From Closterium sp. NIES-65 (taxonomy: Eukaryota > Streptophyta > Zygnematophyceae > Desmidiales > Closteriaceae), in contig CANXME010002125.1 of the NCBI GenBank assembly GCA_948144175.1, positions 56,001-120,000 on the forward strand: 64,000 bases of DNA, written 5' to 3'. The position numbers and the translations under genes are program-made. Shown here in pieces: positions 1 to 12,652 of the stretch. The notes beneath the pieces were generated by a model, which saw nothing but the letters and a program-made list of their open reading frames with translations, had not been told where the DNA came from and ran no database searches. How positions within the stretch are numbered: position 1 is the first letter of the stretch; each line of letters starts with the position of its first letter.

Positions 1-2274
1 GAGACACCCACTGAAGGGGTACACCAAGCGCAGCAGAAGGAGAGGGCAAGTGAGGAGGAGGGACTATATGAGGAGAGGCTGCTGGCAGGTGAAGCTGCTG
101 GCTCCAAGGCGGCTGCTTCCTAGAACCTTCCTCAGTCCTCCAACTCCCCCTTCCACACTCCTTGACAACCCTAGCACCTCTCCCCCAGCTCCCCCACACC
201 CTCACACCCACCCCCCCCCAGCGGCAGCTGCAGCAGTGGGAGAGAAAGGAGGAGGAGGGGAAGGGGATCACACATACCCATCACCCCCATACCCGCCACC
301 CCCATAGCCTCCGTTCCACGGCTGCATGCGCAGCAAGGAGACGAAGAAGGGGGGGGGGGGGGGGGGGGGTAGGGGCGACAGAGCAAAACAGAGCGCACGA
401 GGGCGCAGGCAGAGCAGATCGCACAAGGGCGCGGGCAGCAGTAGGGCGCACGAGGGCGCGGGCAGCAGCAGAGCGCACGAGGGCGCAGGCAGAGCAGAGC
501 GCACAAGGGCGCGGGCAGCAACGGGCGGCAACGGGCAGCACAGGCACGGGCAGCAACGGGCGGCAACAGGCAGCACAGGCACGTGCAGCAACGGGTGGCA
601 ACGGGCAGCGCAGGCACGGGCAGCAACGGGCGGCAACGGGCGGCACAGGCACGGGCAGCAACGGGCGGCAACAGGCAACACAGGCACGGGCAGCAACGGG
701 CGGCAACAGGCAGCACAGGCACGGGCAGCAATGGGCAGCACAGGCACGGGCAGCAACGAGCGGCAACGGGCAGCACAGGCACGGGCAGCAACAGGCAGCA
801 ACAGGCAGCATAGGCATAGGCAGCAACAGGCAGCAACGGGCAGCACAGGCACGGGCAGCAGCAGGCGGCAACGGGCAGCACAGGCACGGGCAGCAACGGG
901 CGGCAACGGGCAGCACAGGCACGGGCAGCACCGGGCGGCAACAGGCAGCACAGGCACGGGCAGCAATAGGCAGCAACGGGCAGCACAGGCACGGGCAGCA
1001 ACAGGGGGCAACGCCAGCACAGGCACGGGCAGCAACGGGCGGCAACGGGCAGCACAGGCACGGGCAGCAACGGGCGGCAACAGGCAGCACAGGCACGGGC
1101 AGCAACGGGCAGCACAGGCACGGGCAGCAACAGGCAGCAACAGGCAGCACAGGCACGGGCAGCAACGGGCGGCAACGGGCGGCACAGGCACAGGCAGCAA
1201 CGAGCGGCAACAGGCAGCACACGCACGGGCAGCAACGGGCAGCAACAGGCAGCACAGGCACGGGCAGCAACGGGCGGCAACAGGCAGCACAGGCACGGGC
1301 AGCAACGGGCGGCAACAAGCAGCACAAGCACAGGCAGCAACAGGCGACAACAGGCAGCACAGGCATGGGCAGCCATACCGAGTCCAGGAGCGGCAGTGCA
1401 TACAGCTGTGGGGTCGGCGCCGTGGGCTGCTGCTGGGGCGGCTCGCGGGGTCCAGGGGCGGCTGCTGTTGCTGGGGCGGCTGCTCCAGGGGCTGCTGTTG
1501 CTGGGGCGGCTGCTCCAGGCGCTGCTGCTGCTGGGGCGGCCGCTGCAGTGGCGGCGGCTCCAGGGGCTGCTGCTATTGGGGCGGCGGCTCCAGGGGCTGC
1601 TGCTGCTGGGGCGGCGGCTCCAGGGGCTGCTGCTGCTGGGGCGGCTGCTCCAGGGGCTGCTGCTGAGGTCCAGGGGCGGCGCTGGTGCAAGGTAGGCCCG
1701 CGCTCGGCTGCAACGCTGGCGCGGGCGCAGGTGAGGTAGAGGCGGTGGCCAGGGGGGAGGGCGCTGCGACGAGTAGGAACGGCGCCCAAGGGGTGCCGCT
1801 ACGAGTAGGCGCGACGCCCCAGGGGCGCCGCGACGAGCAGGGGCGGCGTCCAAGGGGCGCCGCGACAAGCACTGGCGACGCCCCGCGGGTCCCGCAGTGG
1901 CGTCACGACGAGCAAGGCGACGCCGTGCGGGTCCTGCAGGGGCGTCGCGACGAGCAGGAGCGGCGACGCCCGGGTCCCGCAGGTGCATCGCGACGAGCAG
2001 GAGCGGCGCCTCGCAAGGCGCCGCGAAGCGGAGGGGACGGGCGGGCAAAAAAGGCCTGCGTGTGGACGTGAGGCAGGCGCGCAGGCGGCGTGAGGGCAGG
2101 CCACGCGTGGGGCAGGAAGACACCGCGTACCGAGAGCGCACGTCGGGCAGAAGCCCGCCGTGCGCACCGAGCACACGGCGGGCAGAAAATCGCCGTGCGC
2201 CTACGCCGCGCGCCCAAGGCGCGCGGCAGGACGATAGGCAGCGGAAGCAGGAAGGCAGCAGGAGGACGTTACCT
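1..2274 (-). repeat. GC-rich tandem-repeat leader of a minus-strand copia element
   Basis: About 500-1370 is a tandem array with a roughly 18/36-base unit rich in CAGCA, CGGGC and CGGCA. 1440-1700 is a second array with a roughly 30-base CTGCTG/GGGGC unit, and 1740-2050 a third GC-rich array with CGACGAGCAGG blocks. Several frames stay open for hundreds of codons on both strands, as expected for stop-poor repeats, so none is called a gene. The array lies just inside a primer-binding site and LTR (2275-2512). The other copia copy here also has a GC-rich repeated leader between its primer site and gag (36530-37260). I read this as the 5' leader of a copia element whose gag-pol lies left of the window. 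Confidence 0.6.
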
Positions 2275-2287
2275 GCTCTGAATACCA
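2275..2287 (-). other. copia primer-binding site (tRNA-Met-like)
   Basis: On the minus strand the LTR is followed by TGGTATTCAGAGC. This is the usual plant copia primer site TGGTATCAGAGC with one extra base. It fixes the element's orientation (minus) and the inner LTR edge. Confidence 0.7.
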
Positions 2288-2512
2288 TATTAAAGTCTAG
2301 GCATAGGTTGGCTTAGGAGCCATAGTTTAGGTTCTTAGTAGATCGAGTTGTAGGGTGAGGAGAATGTCGAGAAAGTTGAGAGAGGAGAAAGAGGGCTTCA
2401 CTATAGGTTGGCAACAACATATAGCAAAGAAACAAAGAAGGTGCACCACCAAACAAAGTTTATAATAACTACACTAACTATAGCTACAGGCAGTTACAGA
2501 TATATTGTGACA
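2288..2512 (-). mobile_element. copia LTR, same family as the solo LTR at 35.5 kb
   Basis: Read on the minus strand, this 225-base stretch starts TGTCACAATATATCTG and runs to the primer site. It aligns along most of its length with the solo LTR at 35479-35738. Shared landmarks are GTTAGTGTAGTTAT, GGTGGTGCACCTT, CCTATAGTGAA and CAACTTTCTCGAC. The inner end here is ATA rather than the usual CA. The partner LTR would lie left of the window. Confidence 0.75.
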
Positions 2513-3239
2513 ACCTAAACACTCCATGATGAAGATGGTGCCATGGCCTATCCATGGCTGGTGCGGTGCGTGTTTGCACTTTGAGAGTGCTTCGTTTGTG
2601 TGTGTTTCCCTTTGTTTTGGCGTGTATGTGTGTATGCATGCCCTGTGATTATTAAGGGCCTTGCTATAGTATGGCAGGGGAGTGTTAGAGCGCCCTACAA
2701 CAGCAAGGGCCCTCGATGACCTTTGACTTGGCAGGTCGACGCCTAACGACTGAGTCTACTCGGCACCGACGAATGAGTTCGGTGGAGGTCGGGTGTGACT
2801 ACGTGTGACTATGTGCAACTGCGCAGGAGTTCGCATGAAGAAGCGAGAGTCCGTGGGAGTCGTTGGTGCTTCCTTGAGAGTCGCACCACTCCTTGCTGTG
2901 TTGGTGGAGTGGTGTGCACGGAAGCGAGAAGTCGATGCTGAGCTGGGTTGGGAAATTGGCGAGGCGCGTTCGCTCACCCACACACCACTTTCGTGGGGTT
3001 TGGGTTACTTGCAGCGCCCACGCAACCTCTTGTGAAACCCTCGCCTGCCTATATATGTTTGTGTTTGCTTATGTGTTTGATACATATTCTAGATTCCTAG
3101 TGAAGTCCAAATGCTACTTCAATTCTCACCAAGTCCTTAGAGGCAAACGCTACCGAAACTCTACCAAGTTGCTGGCGCAACATCATTCCCACAGCAGAAA
3201 CTCTCTCGTTATCGCTACGCTCTCTAATATATTCCTTCA
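2513..3239. other. no gene seen; possible solo LTR-like stretch
   Basis: No convincing coding frame. 2683-3239 begins TGTTAGAG and ends CTTCA, has a TATATATG box near 3050 and the AT/GC profile of an LTR. However, I see no matching second copy and no target duplication (GGGAG before, ACGGT after). Left as a weak suggestion. Confidence 0.25.
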
Positions 3240-3248
3240 ACGGTCGAC

Positions 3249-3272
3249 GGTTGCGAAACCTGTTTCGCAACC
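3249..3272. repeat. 11-bp perfect inverted repeat
   Basis: GGTTGCGAAAC and GTTTCGCAACC are separated by two bases, a compact palindrome at the left edge of the TCGAC-rich block that carries the recombinase gene. It may be a recombination or end sequence of the element; this is inference. Confidence 0.5.
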
Positions 3273-3530
3273 GGCCGACGGTCGCAATCGACGGAGACGT
3301 CACGTCGATTTCGGCCGACCCGTCGCCTCGTCAGTCGAGCGAGCTGACACTGTCGGATGGGCGACGGGTTACGTCTGTCGCAGTCAAACGTTCATGTCAA
3401 ATGTCTCAGTCTCCACGGGGAGCAACATCAGCCCAAGGTCGCTGTATAAACCTGAATTCATAGTAGAAGCACCACAGTTTTCTCAGCAGGCCAGGATTTA
3501 GGGAGAAACGGTAGCTTTCGGTGGGCACTG

Positions 3531-6500
3531 ATGGAGACTGATCCGTCGACGACAGCGCCTTCCCGGCAAGCGGACGTAGGACGGATACCTGTCGAAATGG
3601 AGTCCATCTCAACATCACCCCCTTCTTCCGCGCCTCCTTCGACAACGCGTGGCATACCGGAGGTGGCAGCGCCCACCTCGACGTCGCGAGCCATACCGGT
3701 AGTAATACAGCCGGTTGTTACGGACCAGGGTTCGACGGGTATTCCGGTCACTGTTGAAGTGGGTGGTGCACAGACCGAATTCCCTTCCACAGGTCAATCC
3801 ATACCTGTTGTCATAGAACCCATCTCGACAACAAATGCCCCCTTTACACACGAGGCTCCAGCTCACCATGCACCATCGTCGACAACCCACCGCTCGACGG
3901 AACCTTCTGCTGGTGCACCGACCTCGACAGGTGGGCGGCGTAGAAGAGCGAGGGCTGTTCCGCCTGAGGTTCGCCAACCACCCCCAGCCGGCACATCCGC
4001 TTCTCGAGCCGCCCCCGCCGCTCCTAGGCGCACTTCGACGAGACCAAGCAGAGAGGACTTAGCCAAGAACGTCCCTGAAGCGACGGACGATGAGGATGTT
4101 TGGACGGGAGAACAGCAGGAGGCGGACGATGTCGAACCGCCAGACCCTCTGCGGCCTGCTGCGGCAAATATATCAGAGGATGATGCCGCGCACATTCTCG
4201 GCGACCAACCGGGCGCAGACAATCCGTACTTGGCGACCGGAACACTTAAAAGCAGGATTCTCCGGTGTGAGGTTCCATTGCTGGGAGTTGACCAGGATTC
4301 CACACGGCCGAACTATGTCTCTGGAAGCATGCACTACAAAGCTTGGGCCTGTAAAATTCTGGCACCCGAGAGAAGCAACGGAGTGCCTAAAGAGGAGCAG
4401 GTGATCTACGAGGACGAGATCGGTAGGGAGATCGGCGACGATATGGGGCCGAGATGGAGGGAGGCGCTGCGTAACAAGGAGCACCTGCATGGGCCGAGAA
4501 TAACGAAATGGCGCTTGCGTGCGTACGTCGAATACATGTCGACTGAAACTGACCAACAGGCGGCATCGTTGGATACAGGCCAGTCCAGAGTCGCTGGAAG
4601 GAAGGCGAAAAAAAGCACCCCTCCGATGATGCTGGCGCGCCTTACTGCGCTGACGTGCTTCTGCAGAGTAGAGGCCATACTCTTCGACGAGCCACTAACG
4701 AAACCCTTGGACGACATCACCGAGGCCCGGCAGCTTCTTGCGGTCAAGCTGCGGCAGGTGCACGACTTTCAGTTCGAGTAAGTAGGCTGCCATACACCGG
4801 ACTCTAAAACTTTTCACTCAAATTCTCACCCAAGTACTCGCTGTATCTGCCCACTCAATGCAGGCAGTGCGTCGATCCACACCGGGGCTCGCTCGAAGAT
4901 GTTTACACGGAGGAGCAGTTCCGCATTCTCGTTTCAGACATCCTGCCGTACTGGGCCAAGGAGTACTTTCGGGAGCCGATGAGTTTCCCCAGTCAGTCGC
5001 TGTGGAGGGCCTTGGCCGTGAGGGTGATGATCCTGATGGCGCATCACATGCTGGGCAGGGGGATAAGCATCCGCGAGATCCACTACTGCAATATTTTCAC
5101 TCACGTCCTTCCGCCCATCACGAACAGCAAGGGGGAATCGTCGCTCCACGTTCTCGTGGTCGCCTATCGCAGCTCGAAGACCATCAAAGACAGCAAGCTC
5201 GGCCACCTGTACCTGACTCAACACATGGACTTCCGGCAGTGCGGCTTCGGAGCAGTGTTCATGTGGATACATTTCATTTTCGACCTTGTGCCGCTCCACT
5301 ACAACAACGATAAGATCGTGCCCCCCTTGGATTTCAGCAACCCGACAAATTGGCCAAAGAAGCACCTGTTCTTCGCCCTATTCGACAAGGACAAGACCGA
5401 GTTGCCGTACGTGACTCATGCCAAATGGATTAACTGGGCGATGAAAAGCGCGGAGTGGATCCTGACGAAAGTCACACATATCTTTCGACGGTCTGCGGCA
5501 CAGATCCTCGCTGACAAAAACTATGAACTCGACAACATCGCGCAGCTGGGTCAATGGGACATGAACGAGATGCGCAGGTCATACGTCACAGGCATCCCGC
5601 GCGGGGCCATCCAGCTGCAAGCGGGTTTCACGACGGAACCGGGTGACTATTACCTTGGAAGATCGAAGAGCGAAGTACCCGCGAAGGTCGTGAAGGCTAT
5701 CGAGGAGCACATATTTCCTAAGGCGGAGCAGTGGCTCGACGAGGTATGGATACGTCGAGCGCTTAGCGTGATCATCGAATGCAAGTTTTGCCCGTCTATC
5801 TCTCAATGTCACCACGTTTGTTCTTGTTCAGGCGATGGAATGGAACAACGAGCAGGACAAGGAGCATATGTTCTTCGCAGCGAAAAGTTTCTTGAAGGCC
5901 CTGCAAGCCGCCCGAATGGCCATCGCCGAGGATCTTGCGATGTACTACGTCCATTGTGACGACCACCCCTTCGACGGAGTGACTGTTTGCGACTGCGAGC
6001 GTCACCCTTATGCACAGATGTCCGGTCTGTGTAAGGACATGGATTTCCAAAAATGGGCGCTTGACGTGTACCTGCTCGACAAGTACGGCATCGAGATGTG
6101 GACCAACCCCATGCTGTCGAGAGCTTCGGTAAGATGGCCCTTCTAAATCTTAATCCGAACAGATTGCATCAGCCCACTTACCTACCGCTCGTGAACTTGT
6201 GCGCAGGACGCATCCTTTGAACTCAACACCAAGCACCTCATCACGCAATTTCGGGCAGAGGTTAACTTACACAAGGAGGAGGGTGGGAAAAAAGAAATCA
6301 AGATCAAGGGCCTCGAGCAGAAGGTCGAGTCATTGGAGTGGGAGAAGGGCGCGATGCAAGTGGAGTTGGAGGCGAAGGCCGAAGCACTCGCACTACTGCA
6401 GAAAGCGTTCGACGCACTGAAGATTACCGCCGCGACAACCGCAGCTGCAAATGTGGGGGGGAGCGAGAGTGTGCCGCAGACGGCGACCGAAGAAACCACC

Positions 6501-7169
6501 CAGCCACCACAGCAACCCCCTCAATCAACGCCCACTCAACAGAGCAAGGGCAGCCAGCTCGACCAAGGATTCTTCGACGCAGTGGTGTGGCCGTGGTGCA
6601 ATTGCGAGACCGTGCGGCAGGCGTGGTCGTACTGGGACGGGCCAAGCCCACTGAACAACGGACACAGTCTTCGACACGCTTACAGAAGGGGTTTCGCCGT
6701 CAAGTTCAGCAAGTTCACTCCGACTCCTCCCACCATTCCCCCCGTTGCGGTGGACCAGCCAAAAGAAAAGCCATCGACCCCAAAAGCTGTCGAGTCGAAA
6801 TTGCGGAAGATGGAGGTTGTCATGAGGGCCGTCGAGATGTTCAGGGTCGACGACAGCAGCGCGTCTACGTCAACGATCATTGATAAGCTTGACTCAATAG
6901 TCGCGAACCACTCGATCAACATGCTGGCTGAAGGGCTCGTTCTCAAAGAAGATTCGGGGAGGCAGCTCACGAAGAAGCGCAAAGTTGAGACAGCAGAAGA
7001 CAACCGGAAGGACAAAGATCACCTCAGGATCACGCGGGAGCTCATTCGCGTCGAGCTTCGAACCACGAAATGGGCCGAGAACGTGTTCAAAGACAAATGG
7101 AAAGAATTCATGAAAACATTGGGCGAGAGCCCAAGTTCGTTAGGCAATTGTGACGAGGGGGGAAACTAG
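3531..7169 (+). CDS. Crypton-type tyrosine recombinase
   Basis: Four exons join in phase: 3531-4777, 4864-5743, 5832-6128, 6207-7169, all with GT-AG ends, giving about 1128 residues. Residues 1-200 are a low-complexity S/T/P-rich tail. The catalytic core is in exon 2: an Arg in AYRSSK (about 518), the HxxR box in THIFRR (His 621, Arg 624), a Trp in LGQWD (about 647) and the presumed nucleophile Tyr in RSYVTGIP (about 656). This order and spacing match Crypton recombinases with a Ndc10/GCR1-type fold. Exon 4 starts with a charged coiled coil (about 825-880), then a Trp-rich segment (VWPWC through AWSYWDGPSPLNNG, about 930-975) resembling the GCR1_C DNA-binding region. The reading frame is intact, so the enzyme may be active. 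A decayed relative is unlikely. The start is the first ATG in frame. Confidence 0.8.
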
Positions 7170-7367
7170 GGTAGGGTGTTCTTTCAGAGATTGCATGGCA
7201 GATTCTCATTACTGACCGACCAACTCGCCTGTATGAACCTTCTGAGCATTATCGCAAACGGAAAGTCAAGATCCATCCAACATGTACATTCTGTCGATTA
7301 AACTATGGAAAAAACAAACACAACTGTCGAGAATAGCAAACACCCCCACGCAAAGTGCCCGCCTAGA
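7170..7367. other. convergent intergenic gap of the Crypton-like element
   Basis: This short stretch separates the 3' ends of the two convergent element genes. No reading frame, hairpin or repeat stands out. Confidence 0.5.
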
Positions 7368-10300
7368 CTACTCCCCTTGCCCGCCCGTTTCCGTCTCAGC
7401 TGCATCCTCGTCGCCCTGCTTCGCCTTGCTCTTTCCTTCTGGCATAGCCAGGCTGCCATAGCCCGCGTCCTCCAGCAAGCGGGCAACAGCTCGACAGCAG
7501 CACCATTGCGTACAGACCTGTGCTGCCACGCGCAGCATCTGCAGCAGTATGGCGTCCGTCGAGCCGAGACCTTCGACAGCCGACGAATACAGGTGATCGG
7601 GCCACTGCTTCGCCGGGAACGTCTTGCCGACGTGCAAAAGTATGGACACGAGTGCAGACATGGCAGCCACACAAGCCTTCTTTGCAGTCTCCGGGGCGTA
7701 GATCGCCGCGTTTGCGGCAGCTAGGGCATCCTTCTTAATATCCTCCCTCGACAACTTCCTGCAGGCCGCCCACAAGCTCGCCACAGTTGCTGCGATGGCC
7801 ATCATGTGCGGTGTCGCCGCCATGCCCTTCGGGACCGGGTAAATTAGATTCCCGTGCTTCAAGCCAAGCGTCGCGACCTTACCAATCGCCACGCACAGCG
7901 CGATTCCCCTCTCGGTTCCAGCTTTCACTTCCTTTTTAGCCGTCGCCAACAGCGACAGGTAACTGCACATCGCAACAAATGCGTTAGTCAAGAGGCCAGA
8001 ATTCGACCGACAGCACATTCACCGCAAAACAGCTGGTGTTCGACAATTCACCAAAACAGCAGGAACTCGACAGCAGAGTCTAGCAACATGACTTCGACAG
8101 GACTTGCTCGTCGAAATGACATTCCCCTTGTTCTTGCGCCACGCTCCAAGCGCCGGTTGGCATTTCTGCGGCCGCATCGAGGTAGACCTTCCAGTCCTCC
8201 TCATCCTGCGCCGTGTACCCTTCGTACTCCGTAATGACAACGTCGGGGAAGACACGCGCCAGCAGACGGCCGTACAGAACTTTTGGTCCTTCTCTGTTTC
8301 AAAAGTGCCAAGGAACCGCTTCCTCCTGCCGACGGTCTGCTCGGAAACCGGCTTCCCCTTCCGCAACCCGAAACCCGGTCCTTTGAACGGACGTTTGCAG
8401 CCTCTCGTCTTGCCTTGGTCGTCCGGTCGAGGAGGTGTGACCCTGGCCTTCGTCGCCTTTTCCTGTCGAGCAGCAACGACAATAGAGGTCTTCTCGACAG
8501 GCGCCTGACCAGGGACGCTGGCCAGCTCCACCACGTCAAGGCTCCATGTCGCGTGTGCAGCGCGCTTCGACGACTTCGACGCAGCCGGCTTCTTCTTCGA
8601 CGTTGAAGGGGAGCCCGGATCGCTAAGGCAAACGTTGCCTAGGGACGGAGCAGCGGCGACAGGAGCAGCTGGAGGGGTCGAGGAAGACGCCCTATTTCCC
8701 ACAAGCCCGACAGCAAGGCCAGCACCACCGCCTTGCGCAGCTGATGCCGCTTTAGTCTTTGACAGCAACCCAGCGCTTGCTTCTCCCGCTCCTTTCCCCG
8801 CACCGCCGCCTGACGGGGTAGAGGCATCTCGCATTCCTAGAGCTCTGTTCCCGGTCGAGGCGACGGGCTCGTTCGGGGCACCACTTTTCTCCCCCGCGAC
8901 CACTCCTTTTCCACCCGTTTTCCCCAGGCCTTGTAGCATGTCCCGCATCGAAGCAAACGCATCAGGTGGATCGATCGGAGCCGCTACGGAGGTCTTCGGG
9001 CGGGGCGACTGGTCGAGTACGATGACTTCCTCGACGGGCTTGGCGACGGGATGACGGCCACGCGCCGGTGGGGATCCAACCGGGCTGCCGACATGTCCTC
9101 CCACCGAAGAAGACAGAGGAACCGACCGCTCGTGACCACGAGGCTCAGCCCCGCTGCGAACCCCTCCCACACCCTCCTGACGCGACCTCATCGACGGGCC
9201 CGCCGAGCGCTGAAAACCTCTCGCCATCGCTTCGGTGAGGACTTCCAACCTCCCTGCTTCGGCTTCATGGTAGCCTTTCCTTACAATGTCCTTCAGCTCC
9301 TTCATGGTCTCGGGTGGGAGGGTGGAGCAGAACATGTCCTCCATGATGGCTTTCTCGAAACCCTTCAGCACCGCAGCAACCAGCCGCTCCTCGACCTGCT
9401 TGAGCTGCTTCTCAACGGCGTCCTCGCTTGCTTTTGTGATGGCGGCTGCCACCCCCTTGATGATCTTCCCGCTCATCTCGTCGATCTTCGCCCGCGCCCC
9501 TTCCAACAGGTTCCTCTCCGCCGTGACACCCTTCACAGCCTCGGCGCACTGCGACAGTGTGCTCTTCGACGACTCCGAAATCGTATTCCACGCCTTCCAA
9601 AAATCCGCAGCAAACCTGTTGAATACTCCGGCTTGCTCAGTGTGTTTCGCAAAGACATCGGCGACGAGCTGCTTCTGCGACGCCTCGACCTTCTCGACCC
9701 TCTGCAGTAGCTCGACGACCTGGCCTCCCGGTGCAACGTTCGCCGTCGATTGGCCTGCCGTCGAACGCCACCCGGTCGAAGGGCCCGCCTGTCCGCTGCC
9801 ACTGGCCGTGCGGTGGCTCCTTGTTACGGCGGCCTGTCGCTCATCTCCTCGACGATACTCCTCAGCAGCCTCCCCGACCTCCTGCTCCTGCCCTCTTGAC
9901 CCACCCACCCGCGCAGCCGCAACCCTAAACTCCTGCTGCTGCACTCCTGCCCCACCCTCCTGCGCAGCCACCACGCCCTCCTGCTGCTGCCCTCCTGCCC
10001 CGCCCTCCTGCGCAACCGCCTCGCCCACCACCTGCTGCTGCCCTCCGACCCCACCCTCCTGCGCAGCCGCTCCGCCCTCCTGCTCCTCGACAACCTTGGT
10101 TTCCCCTGTCGCCTGCTGCTCGATAAGCTCTATTCGCTCGTCCACGCGCTCCCCGAGCGCCACTCCGTGCTCCCCCGTACGCTCCGTTCTATGTCCGGCG
10201 CCCTCTCCGTCGTCCTCGACCGACTCATCGCTCGAGCTCGAGCCGGAGCTCGATCCCGAGCTCCAGTCCTCGTCCTGGTTTGCATCGCCGCCCGGGCCGC

Positions 10301-11584
10301 TCGCCCCGTACTGAGCCTGCCTCGATGTATCCTCCTCGATCTCCGCCTCCTCCTCGACGCTGTACTCAATCACGACGCGTCCCGTCTTCTCGCCTCCTCC
10401 CTCGTGGTCGGCACCCCCTCCCACACCTGCTCCCACCGCCACCTGGTCGATCTTTCTCGAAAACAGCTTGACCATGAACAACGGAAGCACACCTGGGCCA
10501 GGGTTCGTTCTCCCTAGATGCACGAGTTCGCCCTTTCGAGGCTGTAGGATGAAGTCGTCCCATTTCGACAGAATCCAGCGCACCCCATGCACGACACGAG
10601 CTGCCGCGCCGTTTTGATAGGGGCTCGACAAGGTCGTCGTCGTCTGCGACGGGTACAAAACATACGTAAGCGACAAAACATATGCTCGACGAAAACGCTG
10701 GTGGTCTAAGGAGAGCTTACCAGATGGTCGAAATCCTCGTTCAACTCCAGACGAAGGTCCATCACGTTCAACACTTCTTGGTCGTCCTCGGTCAGAGCCT
10801 GGTGGGTCATCGCGTACTCGGCGCGAAGCTGCTTCTTCATCCACCTGCGACGTAGCGGACAGAAGAGTAAGATTGTCGAGAACAGCAGCTCGACAGCAGG
10901 GTGGCAAAGCTGTCACTCACACGAAAACTTCTTGCGCCAGAGAAGATTGGTGGTTCATATCGGGAAACTTGTCTTTCGAATCGAAGTGCATCATTCGAGT
11001 TCGACTGCCACGGTGCCTCGGAGCCAGCAGATCGTCGGGGCGCGATACCATAAACAGGCTCGAGTGGGAGAACGGAGGCACACTCAGTCTGCATGCAGAG
11101 CCAATGCACGTGAGAACGGGTTCAGGGCTAGAGACGGAGCACGCAAGGCGACGGGAGAGTGTCGAACTCACGGTGTCCGCAGCAGAACGAAAACCACTTG
11201 CTTGCCGAGGAGGCCGTCGAGGTGGTTGTTCGCAAAAGCGACCGGGGTGGGACGGGCCATCTCTTCACGCGCACGCGCTGGAGTCACGATCGACACCTTG
11301 GGGAGCCGCTCGACGGACAGCAGCTCATGACAGAACAGGCTGCACGGAAAGCTAAGGCAACGTCAGCGAAAATGGCAAACATGGCAAACCAAAAATGTTC
11401 GACAGGACACGTACACGACGCCTGCGACCATCATGCTCTCGTCGAGCTCCCCTTTCGGCGCCTCTTTAATCGCATTCAGCTGGTCCTCGTACACCTCCAC
11501 CTCGACCCCGCCTGCACTAAGGATGAGGCCGCGTCGAGCCGTCGCCTCGTTCATGACGGGTACGGAGGCGGAGCCCGTAGCCAT
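7368..11584 (-). CDS. Ulp1-like (C48) protease fold with coiled-coil tail, catalytic Cys apparently lost
   Basis: Intron-split gene on the minus strand. Recognisable coding blocks are about 11584-11411 (start MATGSAS), 11353-11175, 11111-10920, 10851-10728, 10650-8290, 8300-8090 and 8000-7368. The first blocks look like a Ulp1/C48 protease: a His in FSHSSLFMV (near 11065) and an Asp in MMHFDSKDK (near 10985). Where the family has Q-x-N-G-x-D-C-G, this protein reads PYQNGAAARVVHG (10595-10618), so the nucleophile Cys is replaced by Ala. A long acidic, Gln/Gly-rich and then coiled-coil region follows, and a helical C-terminal block ends at 7368. Near 8290 the frame shifts by one between two good coding blocks: either a small undetected intron or a real frameshift. 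The partner is the convergent recombinase gene. Function in the element is unknown. Confidence 0.55.
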
Positions 11585-11639
11585 GTCAGGCCTAGCAGTG
11601 GAGAGGGCGGGCGTGCAGGGGAGTTGGGAACTAGCAGGG

Positions 11640-12652
11640 ACTAGGAAGTAGGGAAGTAAAAATCGGAAACATCAACACAATGAGACCGGACGCAGGGTAT
11701 TAGCTGTTTGCCATCCCTCCCACTGCGACGGACCAGGGGGGTTCAAGGGCGAGGAGGCAGGGCACGTTCCGAGACGCAGGAGGAGGAGGGAGGAGCTTCT
11801 TCGCGGAGGCTGGCGGGGCCCTATTGTCGACGTGAAACCTGGCTGTTGGTGGCATGGGGTGGGCCGCCTTGCATGCAGCTGAAAGGCCCCTTCCAAGGTT
11901 CGGGAGGGGGCCTTCGACATGTCACCAAGATCGAGCGGCTTGAACGAAACGGGCCCGTCTAGGGCGATAGCAGTGGAGCGCGGCGCAGATGGGCGTCGAT
12001 TTCGTCCGGCCTGCGAAATTTCGTCGACTGGTTCCGTCGGCGATGCGTCGCTCGGCGAGGGATGGGCGGGTTACCGGACGGAACCCGTCCACGAACCGAG
12101 CGAGGGGTTGGGCTCGGTGGGGAGGGGGACCACTGCTAGCTCGAGGGCGCGGGCTGCTGGCGTTATCGGCAGCTGGCGCCAGCTGGGGGTGCCCGTTTTC
12201 GGGCGGGAGGGGGGGGGGTGGCTCCCGCCCCTCGCGTGCTTCGCTAGGCGACTGCGGGAAAACGGAAATCCCTCCGAGGAAAACCCGCAGGGGCGAACGG
12301 GTTTCCTCGGAGGGATTCGGGCGACGTCTTCCCAGCTATACACGGAAAGCTCAATTGATACTGATATAAAGTTAATCATTGTGAAACCTGCTTATACAAT
12401 AGTCAATCTCATAAATCCAAGGTGGACCAATGGGAAGCAAGTGGATGCTTCCGCTTCCCCACTCTTCAGGTCACAACCGACGTGGCGGAAGGCCACATCC
12501 ATGCTGGCAGCAACTGACTGGAGCTTCAGAAATCTCATCTCCAACACGACAATTTCCAAGGGTCAGCTCGCTGTAAACAAGGGTGTTCAGAACGTTTGCA
12601 ATTTGTTTTAGCGCGGTTGTGTACGAATCGAGAAACAAATCTCGAGGTTCCT
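11640..12652. repeat. element edge and 20-bp hairpin (12267-12317), no gene
   Basis: No gene is seen between the element gene and the GIY-YIG start. A strong hairpin lies at 12267-12287 / 12298-12317, with arms AATCCCTCCGAGGAAAACCCG and its near-perfect complement (one bulged A) around an 11-base loop. It could be a small fold-back element or the outer end of the Crypton-like block. The following 12350-12600 is AT-richer and probably promoter or 5' UTR of the next gene. Confidence 0.45.

Larger units (their letters stand above)
3240..12130. mobile_element. Crypton-like element with two convergent genes (ends approximate)
   Basis: A plus-strand tyrosine-recombinase gene (3531-7169) and a minus-strand Ulp1-like protease/coiled-coil gene (11584-7368) converge on a 198-base gap. 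The whole block is rich in TCGAC/GTCGA words, unlike the host genes to the right. CGTCGATTTCGGCCG near 3304 and CGTCGATTTCGTCCG near 11993 occur in direct orientation at the two edges, as could be expected of an element without long terminal inverted repeats. The ends are not proven. Known Cryptons move with a tyrosine recombinase and lack transposase-type DDE chemistry. Confidence 0.55.

Noticed and set aside
162..2288. 500-700 codon frames on both strands in the first 2.3 kb
   Set aside because: Stop-poor GC-rich tandem repeats in a copia leader; no domain and no consistent strand.
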